Positions 9,187-18,161 are shown, numbered from the stretch's first letter. The stretch is 64,000 nt of DNA from Lacrimispora sphenoides (GCF_900105215.1 NZ_FOIP01000001.1:1116001-1180000), one strand, 5' to 3'. Notes: generated by a model not told the origin, from the sequence alone. A program made the numbers and translations.

Positions 9187-10089
9187 CTAATCATCCTCCT
9201 TTGTTATCAGCCGCAGATAGAACAATCCGATGACGAAGAGACAGGCAAACAGCACCATAGCCGCTGCAGAACCCAACGAAAATTCATATTTAGTAAATGA
9301 CAGGCTATAAGCGTATGTCCCCAGGACGTCCGTGGCATTCAGCGGTCCGCCGCTTGTCATAATAAACATTAAATCAAACGCCTTAAAGGTATAGATAAAT
9401 CCTAACATCAGTACTGCTAAAATAGAAGACTTCATAAGCGGGAGTGTTATGTATAAGAAACGCTGAATTTTGTTCGCCCCATCCATGGAAGCACTCTCAT
9501 AAACATCCTGTGAAATTCCAGTCAGGCCCGAGGTCAGTAGCAGCATATTAAATGGAATGCCGACCCAGCAGTTGACCGCGATAACCGCGGTAAGAGCCGT
9601 GCTTCCTCCCACCAGCCATTCCACCGGCTGCTGAATCAATTCGATCTTTAAGAGCAGATCATTGATGACGCCCTCCGATACCCCGAATAAATTCTTTCCC
9701 AGCATGGCGGTGACAGACATCGGCATCATATATCCAACCAGAATTAATCCACGAATCGGCCCCGACAACGTAAATTGCTGGGAAAAGAACAGGGCGAACA
9801 TGAATCCAATGGTGAACTGAATGACTAGACAGAACACCGTAAAAACAAACGTATTTTTTAAGACCAGTAAAAATGTAGGATCGTGGAACAGTGTGATATA
9901 ATTCAAAAATCCCACAAATTCAGAGGTCCCCTTCGCAAAATTCTTAACGTTCGTGTTTTTCAAACTCAGAATTACGTTATAGACAAGCGGATAGCCAAGA
10001 ATCAACATGACGTAAAAAAATCCAGGCAGAATAAAACCATAGCCCTCAAGCGTCTTCTTTTCGGCTATTGTCATCTTTTTTCTATTCAA
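9187..10089 (-). CDS. Sugar ABC transporter permease, MalF/UgpA type
   Basis: 300 aa, six transmembrane segments, with the EAA-type loop YESASMDGANKIQRFLYITLP near 215. The only well-placed start is TTG at 10089, downstream of AAAGGAG; no ATG is suitably spaced. The gene ends one base before the next permease starts. It is the upstream partner of the MalG-type permease and downstream of the binding-protein gene, separated from it by a strong stem-loop. Confidence 0.88.
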   Translation of the reverse strand: MNRKKMTIAEKKTLEGYGFILPGFFYVMLILGYPLVYNVILSLKNTNVKNFAKGTSEFVGFLNYITLFHDPTFLLVLKNTFVFTVFCLVIQFTIGFMFALFFSQQFTLSGPIRGLILVGYMMPMSVTAMLGKNLFGVSEGVINDLLLKIELIQQPVEWLVGGSTALTAVIAVNCWVGIPFNMLLLTSGLTGISQDVYESASMDGANKIQRFLYITLPLMKSSILAVLMLGFIYTFKAFDLMFIMTSGGPLNATDVLGTYAYSLSFTKYEFSLGSAAAMVLFACLFVIGLFYLRLITKEDD

Positions 10090-10130
10090 GACCGCACACT
10101 CCTTTCTCTCAAACTTTTATGCCATTTTCA

Positions 10131-10158
10131 TACAGGGGGCGCAGAAACGCCCCCTGTA
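10131..10158 (-). promoter_or_regulatory. Intercistronic stem-loop between binding protein and permease genes
   Basis: A perfect 11-bp stem (TACAGGGGGCG with CGCCCCCTGTA) around a 6-base loop, very GC-rich, and not followed by a T-run on the transcribed strand. Such elements often block 3' exonucleases or partly terminate transcription, giving more binding protein than permease. Structure is seen, effect is inferred. Confidence 0.65.
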
Positions 10159-10179
10159 ACGATCATTTGCTACTGATTC

Positions 10180-11520
10180 CTATTTTGCAATAGGGACTTC
10201 AGCAAGAATTGGATCCACGATTCCTGCGGCCTGGGCCATGGCCTCCGTGCCCGTCTTCTCTCCCAGAAGCGAGGACTGCTCGGCCGTATAGATCGCTTCT
10301 GATATGGTCGGCCAGGACTCGTGAGGGCCTCGCGCTACCGCATAATCCATGGATTCATTGAATACCGCATATCGGGCGTCCTCCGTCCAGAAATCCTTCA
10401 GCTTTGTGGCGTCGCCCCTTACTGGCAGCTTTCCGGCAATCTCGCACCAGTCCGCGTTATTTTCCGCAGTCATCATATATTTTAAGAACTCCACGCACTC
10501 CTCTTTGGCTTCTGTACCGGTACAAACGCCGAAATTCTCTCCGCCGATAACCGAGGCGTTCTGCTTGCCCTTAGGAAGCATCGCGTACTGGTAATTACAG
10601 TCCAGCTTTACATCCCCGCTATCAAACTGAGCGATCTGCCAGGTACCGGACTCCAGCATCGCAGCTTTTCCCGCCGCAAAGGCGTTCAGCGCGTCCCCCT
10701 GTCCCCAGTTTACGACTTCCTTACTCATCAATCCTTCATTCACAAGCTTTGCGAGAAAATCGAGGGATTCGGCCGCCTCCGGGGAAGTGAGGGTCGTCAC
10801 GTCTGCGCCCGCCGCATAGAGCCAGGGGATATACTGGAAGGTTCCCTCCTCATTGCCAACCGCACACATTGCAAATCCATATACGGAATCCGCCGGATTT
10901 GTGGTCGCTTTACACACCTCATAGAACTCGTCCCAGGTGGTCGGAGTCTCCTTGATCCCCGCAGCATTTAAGATATCCATATTGCAAAGCAGCGCCAGAC
11001 AGTTGGAATTATTGGGAATACCGTGCAGCCTTCCTTCGGAATCCCGACAGCTGTTGAGAGGTCCCTCATAAAACTGGTCTAAATCCCCCCATGCCTTCAA
11101 TTCGTCGTCGATATCTTCAAAAACTCCCAGAGATATATAGGAAGCCATGTCCGGAGAATCTACCATACCGATATCCGGGAGTTCCCCTGATACCGCGCCG
11201 ATCGTGTACTGGTTCATCAGCTCATCCCGGGATACATACGTACATGTAATGTGGACATCATCCTGCAACTCGTTATATTTATCCGCGACCTTTTCCAAAG
11301 CTGCCGCCTCATGTTCGAAATAATGCCAGATGGATATCTCTTTTCGGTCTCCACTGCCTTTCGTTACTGCCTTTGCCTGCTCCGTACTTTTTCCTCCTGA
11401 AGCCGCGCTTGTCACGCCGTCGCTGCTGTTACTGCTTTTGCTGCCACATCCAACCAGCACTGCTGCTGCCAGCACCCCAGTTGTCAAAACCGCTGCCAAC
11501 TTTCCCCAACCTGTTGTCAT
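10180..11520 (-). CDS. Extracellular sugar-binding lipoprotein of ABC importer
   Basis: 446 aa. The N-terminus has a short charged start, a hydrophobic run and a lipobox LVGC with lipidated C25, followed by a Ser/Gly-rich linker. The rest is a family 1 solute-binding protein (ISIWHYFEHEAAALEKV at about 63, GIPNNSNCLALLCNMD, and a C-terminal helical lobe). It captures an oligosaccharide outside the membrane and hands it to the two permeases. An AAGGAGG ribosome binding site precedes the ATG. It is the first gene after the regulator pair and carries its own promoter. Confidence 0.92.
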   Translation of the reverse strand: MTTGWGKLAAVLTTGVLAAAVLVGCGSKSSNSSDGVTSAASGGKSTEQAKAVTKGSGDRKEISIWHYFEHEAAALEKVADKYNELQDDVHITCTYVSRDELMNQYTIGAVSGELPDIGMVDSPDMASYISLGVFEDIDDELKAWGDLDQFYEGPLNSCRDSEGRLHGIPNNSNCLALLCNMDILNAAGIKETPTTWDEFYEVCKATTNPADSVYGFAMCAVGNEEGTFQYIPWLYAAGADVTTLTSPEAAESLDFLAKLVNEGLMSKEVVNWGQGDALNAFAAGKAAMLESGTWQIAQFDSGDVKLDCNYQYAMLPKGKQNASVIGGENFGVCTGTEAKEECVEFLKYMMTAENNADWCEIAGKLPVRGDATKLKDFWTEDARYAVFNESMDYAVARGPHESWPTISEAIYTAEQSSLLGEKTGTEAMAQAAGIVDPILAEVPIAK

Positions 11521-11594
11521 GTCTTATTTCCTCCTTTTCTGCCGCCGGATGTCTCCGGAATACTTTTTGTGACCGTCTCTTTATCGATATGACC

Positions 11595-11623
11595 ATTATA
11601 AACAATCGCAGAAAAAAAATTAA
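11595..11623 (-). promoter_or_regulatory. Probable promoter of the sugar transport operon
   Basis: On the minus strand TATAAT (11595-11600) lies 17 bp from a poor -35 (TTAATT, 11618-11623). A weak -35 suits activation by the AraC-type regulator encoded just upstream; AT-rich sequence at 11640-11700 is the likely activator site. Confidence 0.5.
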
Positions 11624-11720
11624 CCGATATCTTTAAGATTCGGCCCCATTTTTAAGATAAAATTTTAATATTTTAGCATGATTTTAATGTAACTTTCTCC
11701 AAATTTCCCCCATAAATCAG

Positions 11721-11749
11721 AAAATGGATCCCCTGTATCAGGAATCCAT
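11721..11749 (-). terminator. Terminator after response regulator gene
   Basis: On the minus strand ATGGATTCC and GGGATCCAT pair over 9 bp (one G-U) around an 8-base loop, followed by TTTTCTGATTT. It separates the regulator pair from the transport operon. Confidence 0.5.
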
Positions 11750-11766
11750 CTCTTCTCCTTGCACTG

Positions 11767-12501
11767 CTATCTTCTGTTTTCACGAATATATTCCCCTACG
11801 CTCATCCCTGTAGCATTCTTAAAAACCCGGTTATAATACTTCTCATCTACAAATCCTACTTTGAAAGGTACTTCCTCTCTCGGAATGTCACTGTGGAGAT
11901 AGAGGGATTTTGCTATCTCAATACGGTAATTTCTCAGAAAATGTACGAAAGATTCTCCCATATTTTTGCTGAACAGCCCTGAAAAATATTCCGGGCTGAT
12001 CCCCAAGTCATTTGCCATATCCTTCTGGTTCACGGGTGTCAAATATTCATTTTCAATCTTTCGCAATGCCTTTAAGATAATCGGATGGACTTCCGGATAG
12101 CACTCAGACAGACTTACCTTGCAGTTATCCTGTTCCCCCCTGTCGCGGACGGCTTCGAGAGCCTTTCGGATGTCTTCCATAATCAGCGGTTTTACAAGAT
12201 ACTCCGATACGCCGCACGTAATCGCCTGTCTTGCATATTCAAATTCCTCATAGGCGCTGATAATCACAAATTTTGTATCCATTCCCAGTTTCCGCACTTC
12301 TTTAATCAGTGTGAGTCCGTCCATAAATGGCATCTTAATGTCCGTAAATACTGCATCCGGTTTCACAGTCTTAATCAGCTCCAGAGCGCTTCTTCCGTTA
12401 GCTGCCTCTGCCACGATCTCATCTTCCTGGGAAATAGATAAGATAATATTCTTCAGTCCCCGTCTCGCCCGCTGTTCATCCTCAACAATCATCAGCTTCA
12501 T
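11767..12501 (-). CDS. AraC-type response regulator (YesN-like)
   Basis: 244 aa. The receiver domain (1-120) has the acidic pocket VEDE and phospho-acceptor Asp in AVFTDIKMP (about residue 55), with SAYEEF and LVKP following. The C-terminal 100 residues form a double AraC helix-turn-helix (DMANDLGISPEYFSGLFSKN, then VGFVDEKYYNRVFKNATG). It would be phosphorylated by the kinase encoded upstream and activate the sugar operon. It is shorter than many YesN proteins because the linker is reduced. A GGGGAGG ribosome binding site is clear, and the gene starts 27 bp after the kinase gene. Confidence 0.9.
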   Translation of the reverse strand: MKLMIVEDEQRARRGLKNIILSISQEDEIVAEAANGRSALELIKTVKPDAVFTDIKMPFMDGLTLIKEVRKLGMDTKFVIISAYEEFEYARQAITCGVSEYLVKPLIMEDIRKALEAVRDRGEQDNCKVSLSECYPEVHPIILKALRKIENEYLTPVNQKDMANDLGISPEYFSGLFSKNMGESFVHFLRNYRIEIAKSLYLHSDIPREEVPFKVGFVDEKYYNRVFKNATGMSVGEYIRENRR

Positions 12502-12528
12502 GGCAATATACCTCCCCGCTTTTGCCTG

Positions 12529-14334
12529 TTATCTTTTTACTTCAGGGATAAAGAACCGGAACTCAGTCCCCTCCCCTTCTGCCGAAGTGACTTCCATCAA
12601 AATCCCGGCCCCATAAAACAGACGCATTCTGGCGGCCACATTCCGTATTCCGATTCCGATATCCTTCATCTCCACCCCTTCTTCCCCCGTCAGGACTTTC
12701 CGAATCCGCTCCAACTTATCCGGAGAGATACCGCAGCCATTATCCCTGATGGAAACAGTCAGCCGCTCCCCCTCTTTTCGGGCCTGAATGGACAGCGTCC
12801 CGCCGCTCTCTCTGCCTTCAAATCCGTGGAGGATGGCATTCTCCACAAATGGCTGAAGCATCAGCTTGCAGCAGCTCCAGTTGACACATTCTTCCGGGAA
12901 CTCCACCTCATAATCAAAGACATCCTCAAGACGCGCCTTCTGCAGGAACAAATACTGCTCAATCCAAGCAAATTCCTGGTACATGTATACATTCTGGCAC
13001 TTCTGGTCAAATGTATAACGCAGAATATTTGACAGCTTCTTTATCAGTTCTGAGACCTTAAAATTGCCGCACTCCATGGCCTCATAGTTGATTGTCCCTA
13101 GGGTATTGCACAGAAAATGAGCGTTGATCTGAGTCTCCAGGGCTTCCCGCTCCGCCTGATGCTGCCGTTCCATTGCTGTTATGCACAACTGATAATTCTT
13201 CTCCACCTCTTTTTCTTGCTTTACCAGTTTGTCAATCATATCGTTGTATCCTATGGCCAATTGCCAGATTTCGTGTTCGCCTTTCACAACAACCTTGTTG
13301 CGTAACTTTTCACTGCCAGAGGCGGTCAACTCCATAGCGGTCTCAATACTGCGCAGCGGCTTATTCACTTTTCTGATAATCAGATAAAATATCCCAGCCA
13401 CCACAAGGAGAAGAAAGACATAAACTCCCATCCCCTGAGCAATAATTCCCATCACGCTTCTGTCTAACTGATCCTTATCAAGGGAAACATGCAGCTGCCA
13501 GTTCACCTTTTCCAGAGGTTTGTCCAGGATAAACAGCATTCCATCCTCTCGATACACCGACTCGGGTTTTCCCGTATATTCTGGATTGGAGTGGCAGATG
13601 ATCCTTCCTCCCTCTTCCGTCACGTACGCCTGCGAGTATGTCCCCTCCTCCCCTGATAAAATATCCATAAAGGGCTGAAGCATATCGAGCCGAAAAGTCA
13701 CGCAGAGCATCCCGTGCATCTTGGAAAAACTGTTCTCCTTACCAACAATCGGATAAAAAATATGGAATACCGGTTCTTTGTTCGTCGGATGACTGCCATG
13801 TTCCGTACTCACCAGATACTTAGGCACTACGCTGTCATTGGCCCGCTTATAGAGCTTCTTATACATCTCTTTTAAAAAACCGGAATCCTTCGGCCTCCAC
13901 ATGATGGCATCAATCTGATACAGACGATCATACTGATAGACTTCTCCCTCTTCCGAAGCAACGGAAATATTAATCACATTCTTGGAATAATTGGCCATGG
14001 TTGCAAAGGTTGCTTTCAGTATCATGAAATCCCTTTCCGGGTCTTCCCGTGTCCCCGTCAGCCGGCCGGCCAGATCATAAACAGCCGGGGCAACGGCAAT
14101 CTGAACCCCCATATTGATATATTCCATCATAGTATAGTCAATATTCATCTGCATAGCGTCCAGCACAGCAGATTCCATCAGATGGTTCTTTTTCACCAGG
14201 AAATTCTCATAAGCCTTTCTCATATAGACCTGATAACAGAAAATAATCATCACCAGGGACATCATAAAAATAAAGCTTATCTGTATCCAGATATGGGTTC
14301 TTAAATAGTGCAAAAATAGTTTTATTCTGCTCAT
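12529..14334 (-). CDS. Sensor histidine kinase (YesM-like)
   Basis: The frame is open from 14448, but the first 38 residues are polar and unlike the family. Starting at ATG 14334 places the first transmembrane segment (about residues 12-36) where YesM proteins have it. That gives 601 aa: an extracytoplasmic sensor, a second membrane segment (VYVFLLLVVAGIFYLII), HAMP, a His_kinase region with the phospho-histidine in NAHFLCNTL, and an HATPase domain (N-box FVENAILHGF, G-box DNGCGIS). It probably senses an extracellular oligosaccharide and phosphorylates the adjacent regulator. The ribosome binding site is weak, so the start is uncertain. Confidence 0.87.
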   Translation of the reverse strand: MSRIKLFLHYLRTHIWIQISFIFMMSLVMIIFCYQVYMRKAYENFLVKKNHLMESAVLDAMQMNIDYTMMEYINMGVQIAVAPAVYDLAGRLTGTREDPERDFMILKATFATMANYSKNVINISVASEEGEVYQYDRLYQIDAIMWRPKDSGFLKEMYKKLYKRANDSVVPKYLVSTEHGSHPTNKEPVFHIFYPIVGKENSFSKMHGMLCVTFRLDMLQPFMDILSGEEGTYSQAYVTEEGGRIICHSNPEYTGKPESVYREDGMLFILDKPLEKVNWQLHVSLDKDQLDRSVMGIIAQGMGVYVFLLLVVAGIFYLIIRKVNKPLRSIETAMELTASGSEKLRNKVVVKGEHEIWQLAIGYNDMIDKLVKQEKEVEKNYQLCITAMERQHQAEREALETQINAHFLCNTLGTINYEAMECGNFKVSELIKKLSNILRYTFDQKCQNVYMYQEFAWIEQYLFLQKARLEDVFDYEVEFPEECVNWSCCKLMLQPFVENAILHGFEGRESGGTLSIQARKEGERLTVSIRDNGCGISPDKLERIRKVLTGEEGVEMKDIGIGIRNVAARMRLFYGAGILMEVTSAEGEGTEFRFFIPEVKR

Positions 14335-14490
14335 CCGTAGATTACCCGTTTCCTTTTTTCCTTTTTGAATACCGTATCCATTATCATATCTCAAGTGATA
14401 TCTGCCTAAATTATAGGTCCGCCGGCCCACGGTTGTCAATACAGGCATATTCCGTCATGGAACAAATTTATGAAGAACGTATATCACATA

Positions 14491-14758
14491 CAGGTAAAAA
14501 TCCTACGTGACGGCCAGCCCCTGGCAACAGTAACCTTTAACCGCCGTTAAAAAATGCCGAAAAAAATTAGGCATTGAATACCGCTCCTCCCACAAGCTTC
14601 GCTTCTCCACCGCTTCCATTATGTACAAAAACGGAGTGGAAGACACTGAGCTTCAAAAACTCCTGGACCACACTAGCCTCAACATGACTCACCACTACCT
14701 CCGTAACATCACCACCCAGGAAGAAACAGCATCAAAAATGAGCGCAATCCTAGATTAA
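14491..14758 (+). pseudogene. Decayed 3' end of tyrosine integrase
   Basis: The translated pieces match residues about 284-368 of the intact integrase at 34507-35613: DGQPLATVTFNRR, then after a stop and frameshift IEYRSSHKLRFSTASIMYKNG through to KMSAILD and a TAA. HxxR and the HYLR tyrosine box are visible, but the frame is broken and the 5' two thirds are gone. The region 3' of it also matches the intact copy until IS66 interrupts at 14815. This marks an older integration at the same kind of site. Confidence 0.85.
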
Positions 14759-14807
14759 TCATCCTCTAAAACACAAAAAATGCACACACAAACAAGCACA
14801 AACACCA

Positions 14808-14815
14808 AAAACACA
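14808..14815. repeat. Left 8-bp target-site duplication of IS66 (AAAACACA)
   Basis: AAAACACA precedes the IS at 14808-14815 and follows it at 17344-17351. The uninterrupted homologue at 35663-35670 has a single copy, which proves the duplication. Confidence 0.92.
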
Positions 14816-14927
14816 GTAAGCGTCAAATAAGTCGGTGTGTATTTTTTTACTTTTAGTTGTGAGATAATAGCTCTAATTCTAAAAGTCTTAAGGAACTTAA
14901 GTACCTTAAGGGATTGGAGATTTATCT

Positions 14928-15302
14928 ATGGATAGCTTAACAGTAGCGACTCATTCCCAAAAACTTAGCCTTTGGATAGAGCGGATTCAAAAATGCAGGG
15001 CAAGCAATCAGAAAGTGTCTGATTGGTGTACCGCTCATGATGTCAGTATAAAATCCTATTATTACTGGCTTCGCAAAATCAAGCATGAAGCGTTTGATAC
15101 GATTCCTGCTGAAAGAAAACCTAAAGTTTCAACAGTTGTCTCCCATCCCTCCATGTTTGCTGAAGTTCCGTATGCAGTTGCCAAATCCAGCTCATCAACC
15201 GCTGTCATCATCAGAATTGGAAATATGACTCTGGAAATTCAAAATGGGGCAAACCAGGAAACAATCGAAAATACTCTTCGTACCATTAGGCATCTATGTT
15301 AG
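14928..15302 (+). CDS. tnpA: IS66 accessory protein TnpA
   Basis: 124 aa, with an N-terminal helix-turn-helix-like region (SLWIERIQKCRASNQKV, then SDWCTAHDVSIKSYYYWLRKI) typical of IS66 TnpA. It is needed with TnpB for efficient transposition in characterised IS66 members, though it is not the catalyst. A GGAG lies upstream. Its end overlaps tnpB by 7 bp, implying translational coupling. The 112 bp before it hold the left inverted repeat and probably the promoter. Confidence 0.9.
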   Translation: MDSLTVATHSQKLSLWIERIQKCRASNQKVSDWCTAHDVSIKSYYYWLRKIKHEAFDTIPAERKPKVSTVVSHPSMFAEVPYAVAKSSSSTAVIIRIGNMTLEIQNGANQETIENTLRTIRHLC

Positions 15303-15652
15303 GCGACATTTCAAAGGCAGAACATATCTATCTTGCCTGCGGTTATACGGATATGCGCAAATCCATTGATAGCCTGTCCGCCATTGTACAACAGAACTTC
15401 AAACTTGATCCTTTTTCCAACAGCCTGTTTTTGTTCTGTGGCCGTAAATGCAACCGCATCAAAGCTCTCTTCTGGGAGGGCGATGGTTTTGTCTTACTTT
15501 ATAAGAGACTTGAGAATGGAACTTTCCAGTGGCCCAGGACACAGGCTGAAGTGAGGCTAATATCGGGGCAGGAGTTCCGGTGGCTCATGGAAGGGCTGTC
15601 CATCAACCAACCAAAAGCAGTGAAAAAATCCTATCCAGAAATGATTATATAA
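15296..15652 (+). CDS. tnpB: IS66 accessory protein TnpB
   Basis: 118 aa, full length for IS66 Orf2. Family blocks are easy to see: YLACGYTDMRKSIDSLSAIV near the start, LFLFCGRKCNRIKALFWEGDG in the middle and LYKRLENGTFQWP after. It acts with TnpA and TnpC in transposition; its molecular role is not settled. It overlaps tnpA and precedes tnpC by 86 bp. Confidence 0.93.
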   Translation: MLGDISKAEHIYLACGYTDMRKSIDSLSAIVQQNFKLDPFSNSLFLFCGRKCNRIKALFWEGDGFVLLYKRLENGTFQWPRTQAEVRLISGQEFRWLMEGLSINQPKAVKKSYPEMII

Positions 15653-15738
15653 AGTGCCGAAAAGTGCCGTATTTACTGGATTTTACGGCGCTTTTATGGT
15701 ATAATTATGACAGTTAAAAAGCAAAGGGACTGTCATCA

Positions 15739-17277
15739 ATGGCGCATAACAATCAGGTTGAAAATCTCGAAAACCGCATCGCTGAGTTAGAAAAAGAAAA
15801 CCTTCTTCTTCACGAAAAGGTTGTTTTTCTGACCAGAAAACTTTATGGCAGGACTACGGAGCAGACATCATCTCTTGGACTCGAGGGACAGATGTCTCTT
15901 TTTGATGAAGCTGAAACCTCCTCGGACCCGAAGGCGGCAGAGCCAGATTTGAAAGATGTTGCGTCTTATCGCCGCCGCAAACACAAAGGGCAAAAAGAAG
16001 AACTGTTGAAGGATCTCCCCCATGAAAAGAAACTTTGTACTCTTGCGGAAGAAGACCGCTTCTGCGAAACCTGCGGCACTCCACTTGAATCTGTTGGGGA
16101 GGAATTCGTCCGTACTGAAATTGAATTTATTCCTGCTAAAGTGCGTGTCATCGATTATTACCATGAGACCTTTGAATGCAGAAAGTGCCGTAAGGAGGGA
16201 AAAGAATACATGGAGAAATCTCCAATGCCTTATCCGGTAATCCAACACTCTTATGCTTCCCCCGGAGCGGTTGCATGGGTCATTCATCAAAAGTATGAAC
16301 TTGCTGTTCCTTTATACCGTCAGGAAAAGGAATGGGAAAGCCTCGGAGTAGCCTTAAGCCGTGCAACGATGTCAAACTGGATTCTTACCAGTTATCGGGA
16401 CTGGCTTTCCCCGGTTGTTGGACTCCTTCATAAAAAACTATTAGAGCAGCAATACCTTCACATAGATGAAACACCCGTACAGGTCATGAATGAACCAAAT
16501 CGAAAGAATACAACGGATTCTTATATGTGGGTATACTGCTCTATCAAAGGCTTTGAGCAGCCAATTCGCCAGTTCGTATATCAACCAGGGCGAAGCGGAA
16601 AATATCCTCAGGAATATCTGGAGGGATACCATGGATTCATTCATACCGATGCTTACAAAGGATATGAAAAAGTATCTGGTATTATCCGGTGCATCTGCTG
16701 GACCCATCTACGGAGATACTTTGTTGAAACTCTCCCCAAAGATGTAGACAGCCCAGAAGCAACCATTCCAGCTCAGGCAGTCAAATATATCAACCAACTT
16801 TTTGAGATTGAGAAAAAACTGGAAATCCTATCCCCCGTAGGGCGGAAAGAACAGCGTCTACTACAGGAAAAACCTGTACTGGATGCCTTTTGGTCATGGG
16901 TAAAAGAAATCTCACCTAAAGTACTTCCGAGTTCCAAACTGGGCAAAGCCTTTCAGTACGCGAATAACCAAAAAGATGGACTGTTGAATTATCTTCTTGA
17001 TGGTAACTGCAGCATATCAAACAATCTGGCGGAGAACAGCATCCGGCCATTTACAATCGGCCGCAAGAACTGGCTGTTCTCAGGAAGTCCCAAAGGGGCA
17101 GAAGCAAGTGCAGGTATTTATACTTTAATTGAAACCGCCAAAGCCAATGGATTAAATCCATGGAAGTATATCCAATTCATTCTCAGCGATATTCCCGGAA
17201 CTGCATTTCTTGAATATCCAGAATATCTGGAAGAATATATGCCATGGGATCCAATGGTTCAAAAACTTTGTCGCTAA
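15739..17277 (+). CDS. tnpC: IS66 transposase TnpC (DDE)
   Basis: 512 aa. A leucine-rich coiled coil (NLENRIAELEKENLLLHEKV) opens the protein, followed by a Cys4 zinc-binding region (CETCGTPL and CRKC), then the DDE domain: HIDETPVQVM, FIHTDAYKGYE, and NNLAENSIRPFTIGRKNW with the last acidic residue. The C-terminal block GAEASAGIYTLIETAKANG is typical. It catalyses cutting and joining of the element ends. The frame is intact. Confidence 0.95.
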   Translation: MAHNNQVENLENRIAELEKENLLLHEKVVFLTRKLYGRTTEQTSSLGLEGQMSLFDEAETSSDPKAAEPDLKDVASYRRRKHKGQKEELLKDLPHEKKLCTLAEEDRFCETCGTPLESVGEEFVRTEIEFIPAKVRVIDYYHETFECRKCRKEGKEYMEKSPMPYPVIQHSYASPGAVAWVIHQKYELAVPLYRQEKEWESLGVALSRATMSNWILTSYRDWLSPVVGLLHKKLLEQQYLHIDETPVQVMNEPNRKNTTDSYMWVYCSIKGFEQPIRQFVYQPGRSGKYPQEYLEGYHGFIHTDAYKGYEKVSGIIRCICWTHLRRYFVETLPKDVDSPEATIPAQAVKYINQLFEIEKKLEILSPVGRKEQRLLQEKPVLDAFWSWVKEISPKVLPSSKLGKAFQYANNQKDGLLNYLLDGNCSISNNLAENSIRPFTIGRKNWLFSGSPKGAEASAGIYTLIETAKANGLNPWKYIQFILSDIPGTAFLEYPEYLEEYMPWDPMVQKLCR

Positions 17278-17318
17278 CAGACAACCTTCAATTATAAACA
17301 GAGGTTGTCTGTTTTTCT
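17278..17318 (+). terminator. Terminator after IS66 tnpC
   Basis: CAGACAACCT (17278-17287) pairs perfectly with AGGTTGTCTG (17302-17311) around 14 bases and is followed by TTTTTCT. It sits just inside the right inverted repeat and limits read-out from the IS. Confidence 0.85.
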
Positions 17319-17343
17319 ATACACCAACTTATTTGACGCTTAC

Positions 17344-17431
17344 AAAACACAAAGTAAAAACCCCAGAAACCCTTATTTTATCAGGTTTCTGAGGCTTTCA
17401 TAAGAGAGGCGACTACCAGATTTGAACTGGA
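17344..17431. repeat. Island boundary repeat, left copy (tRNA 3'-end-like, attachment site candidate)
   Basis: 88 bp nearly identical to 35663-35750. It contains a hairpin (CAGAAACC with GGTTTCTG) and ends, on the minus strand, with CCAGTTCAAATCTGG, a T-arm, followed by an acceptor-like GTCGCC and a U at the discriminator position. This resembles the 3' end of a tRNA gene, perhaps tRNA-Cys, a usual integrase target. No 5' tRNA half is next to it. The first 8 bp are also the right IS66 target duplication. Confidence 0.65.
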
Positions 17432-17849
17432 GATCGCTCAAAAAACGTAGGAAAAAGGAGGGTTTGGCGTGCCGGGATGGGTTTGCGCAAGCGGGGGGCA
17501 AACAAACAGGCAATCTTTCTTGGATTAAGTACAAGCAAAATATTTAGCCAGAATAACAATAAAGAATTTACGTTGCTTGTAAAATAGCTCTGCAAAAATT
17601 TTATAATTATGAATTTCCGTTAGTTCTAAATTAAATATTATTATTGAGTAGTCTCCTTTTTTTAAGAGGTTTTGAGTTGGAATATAGTAAATTTAAAATT
17701 TCTTTTTGCGAGAATTATAAGTTCAGACGGCAAGAATATTCAAAGTTGATTTCTATAGGGCTATTCCATTCAAAAGTGATATAAATGCCAAAAGTCACTA
17801 TTCTTCAAAAGCGAAGAAAAGGGCAATGCAATATATAATATTAAAAATT
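17432..17849. other. AT-rich spacer without recognisable gene
   Basis: 418 bp directly inside the island boundary. I find no convincing reading frame with a ribosome binding site on either strand and no RNA gene. It lies downstream of the minus-strand restriction operon and may hold its 3' untranslated end. Confidence 0.5.
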
Positions 17850-18161
17850 TTATAGGTACTTTTCTTTTAATAACTTGGCAACTCTAATATGTGCGATGTT
17901 GGAACTTTTATAAAGATCACTCACCACTTCTGGCAATGTGCGATTGGAATAAATTCCTTTGTTTTCCTTTTCTGTATCTATACCATAATAATTCAGAAAT
18001 GTTTTACTTAGCCAACCATGATATTCCTCAGTTTTAAATAATTTCTGCTCAATAGCGGTTAAACTCAGTCCTTGAAATAAATAATAATAAACAATTTCAG
18101 GTACAAGATCATTAATGTTTCTATGATTAAACAATTCATACGTTTTAAACAATTTCATCAC
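17850..18161 (-). CDS. Small unknown protein, fifth gene of the MORC-type operon
   Basis: 103 aa, not recognised. It is mostly helical and basic, without membrane segments or a visible catalytic motif. The frame overlaps the preceding nuclease gene by 17 bp, and GGAGGTGATG covers the first ATG, so translation may start at that ATG or at the in-frame TTG three codons later. The tight overlap shows it is made with the nuclease. It could be a subunit, an inhibitor or a specificity partner; this is inference from position only. Confidence 0.6.
   Translation of the reverse strand: MMKLFKTYELFNHRNINDLVPEIVYYYLFQGLSLTAIEQKLFKTEEYHGWLSKTFLNYYGIDTEKENKGIYSNRTLPEVVSDLYKSSNIAHIRVAKLLKEKYL

Larger units (their letters stand above)
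14816..17343 (+). mobile_element. Complete IS66-family insertion sequence (2,528 bp)
   Basis: Terminal inverted repeats start GTAAGCGTCAAATAAGT at both ends and match at 24 of 26 positions (14816-14841 and 17318-17343). It carries the three canonical genes tnpA, tnpB and tnpC in one orientation and is flanked by an 8-bp duplication, the length typical for IS66. All three frames are open, so it may be active. It lies in the spacer after the decayed integrase end. Confidence 0.95.

Noticed and set aside
14335..14448. 38 extra N-terminal residues of the sensor kinase
   Set aside because: They are polar, have no ribosome binding site and would displace the first transmembrane helix from its usual place.
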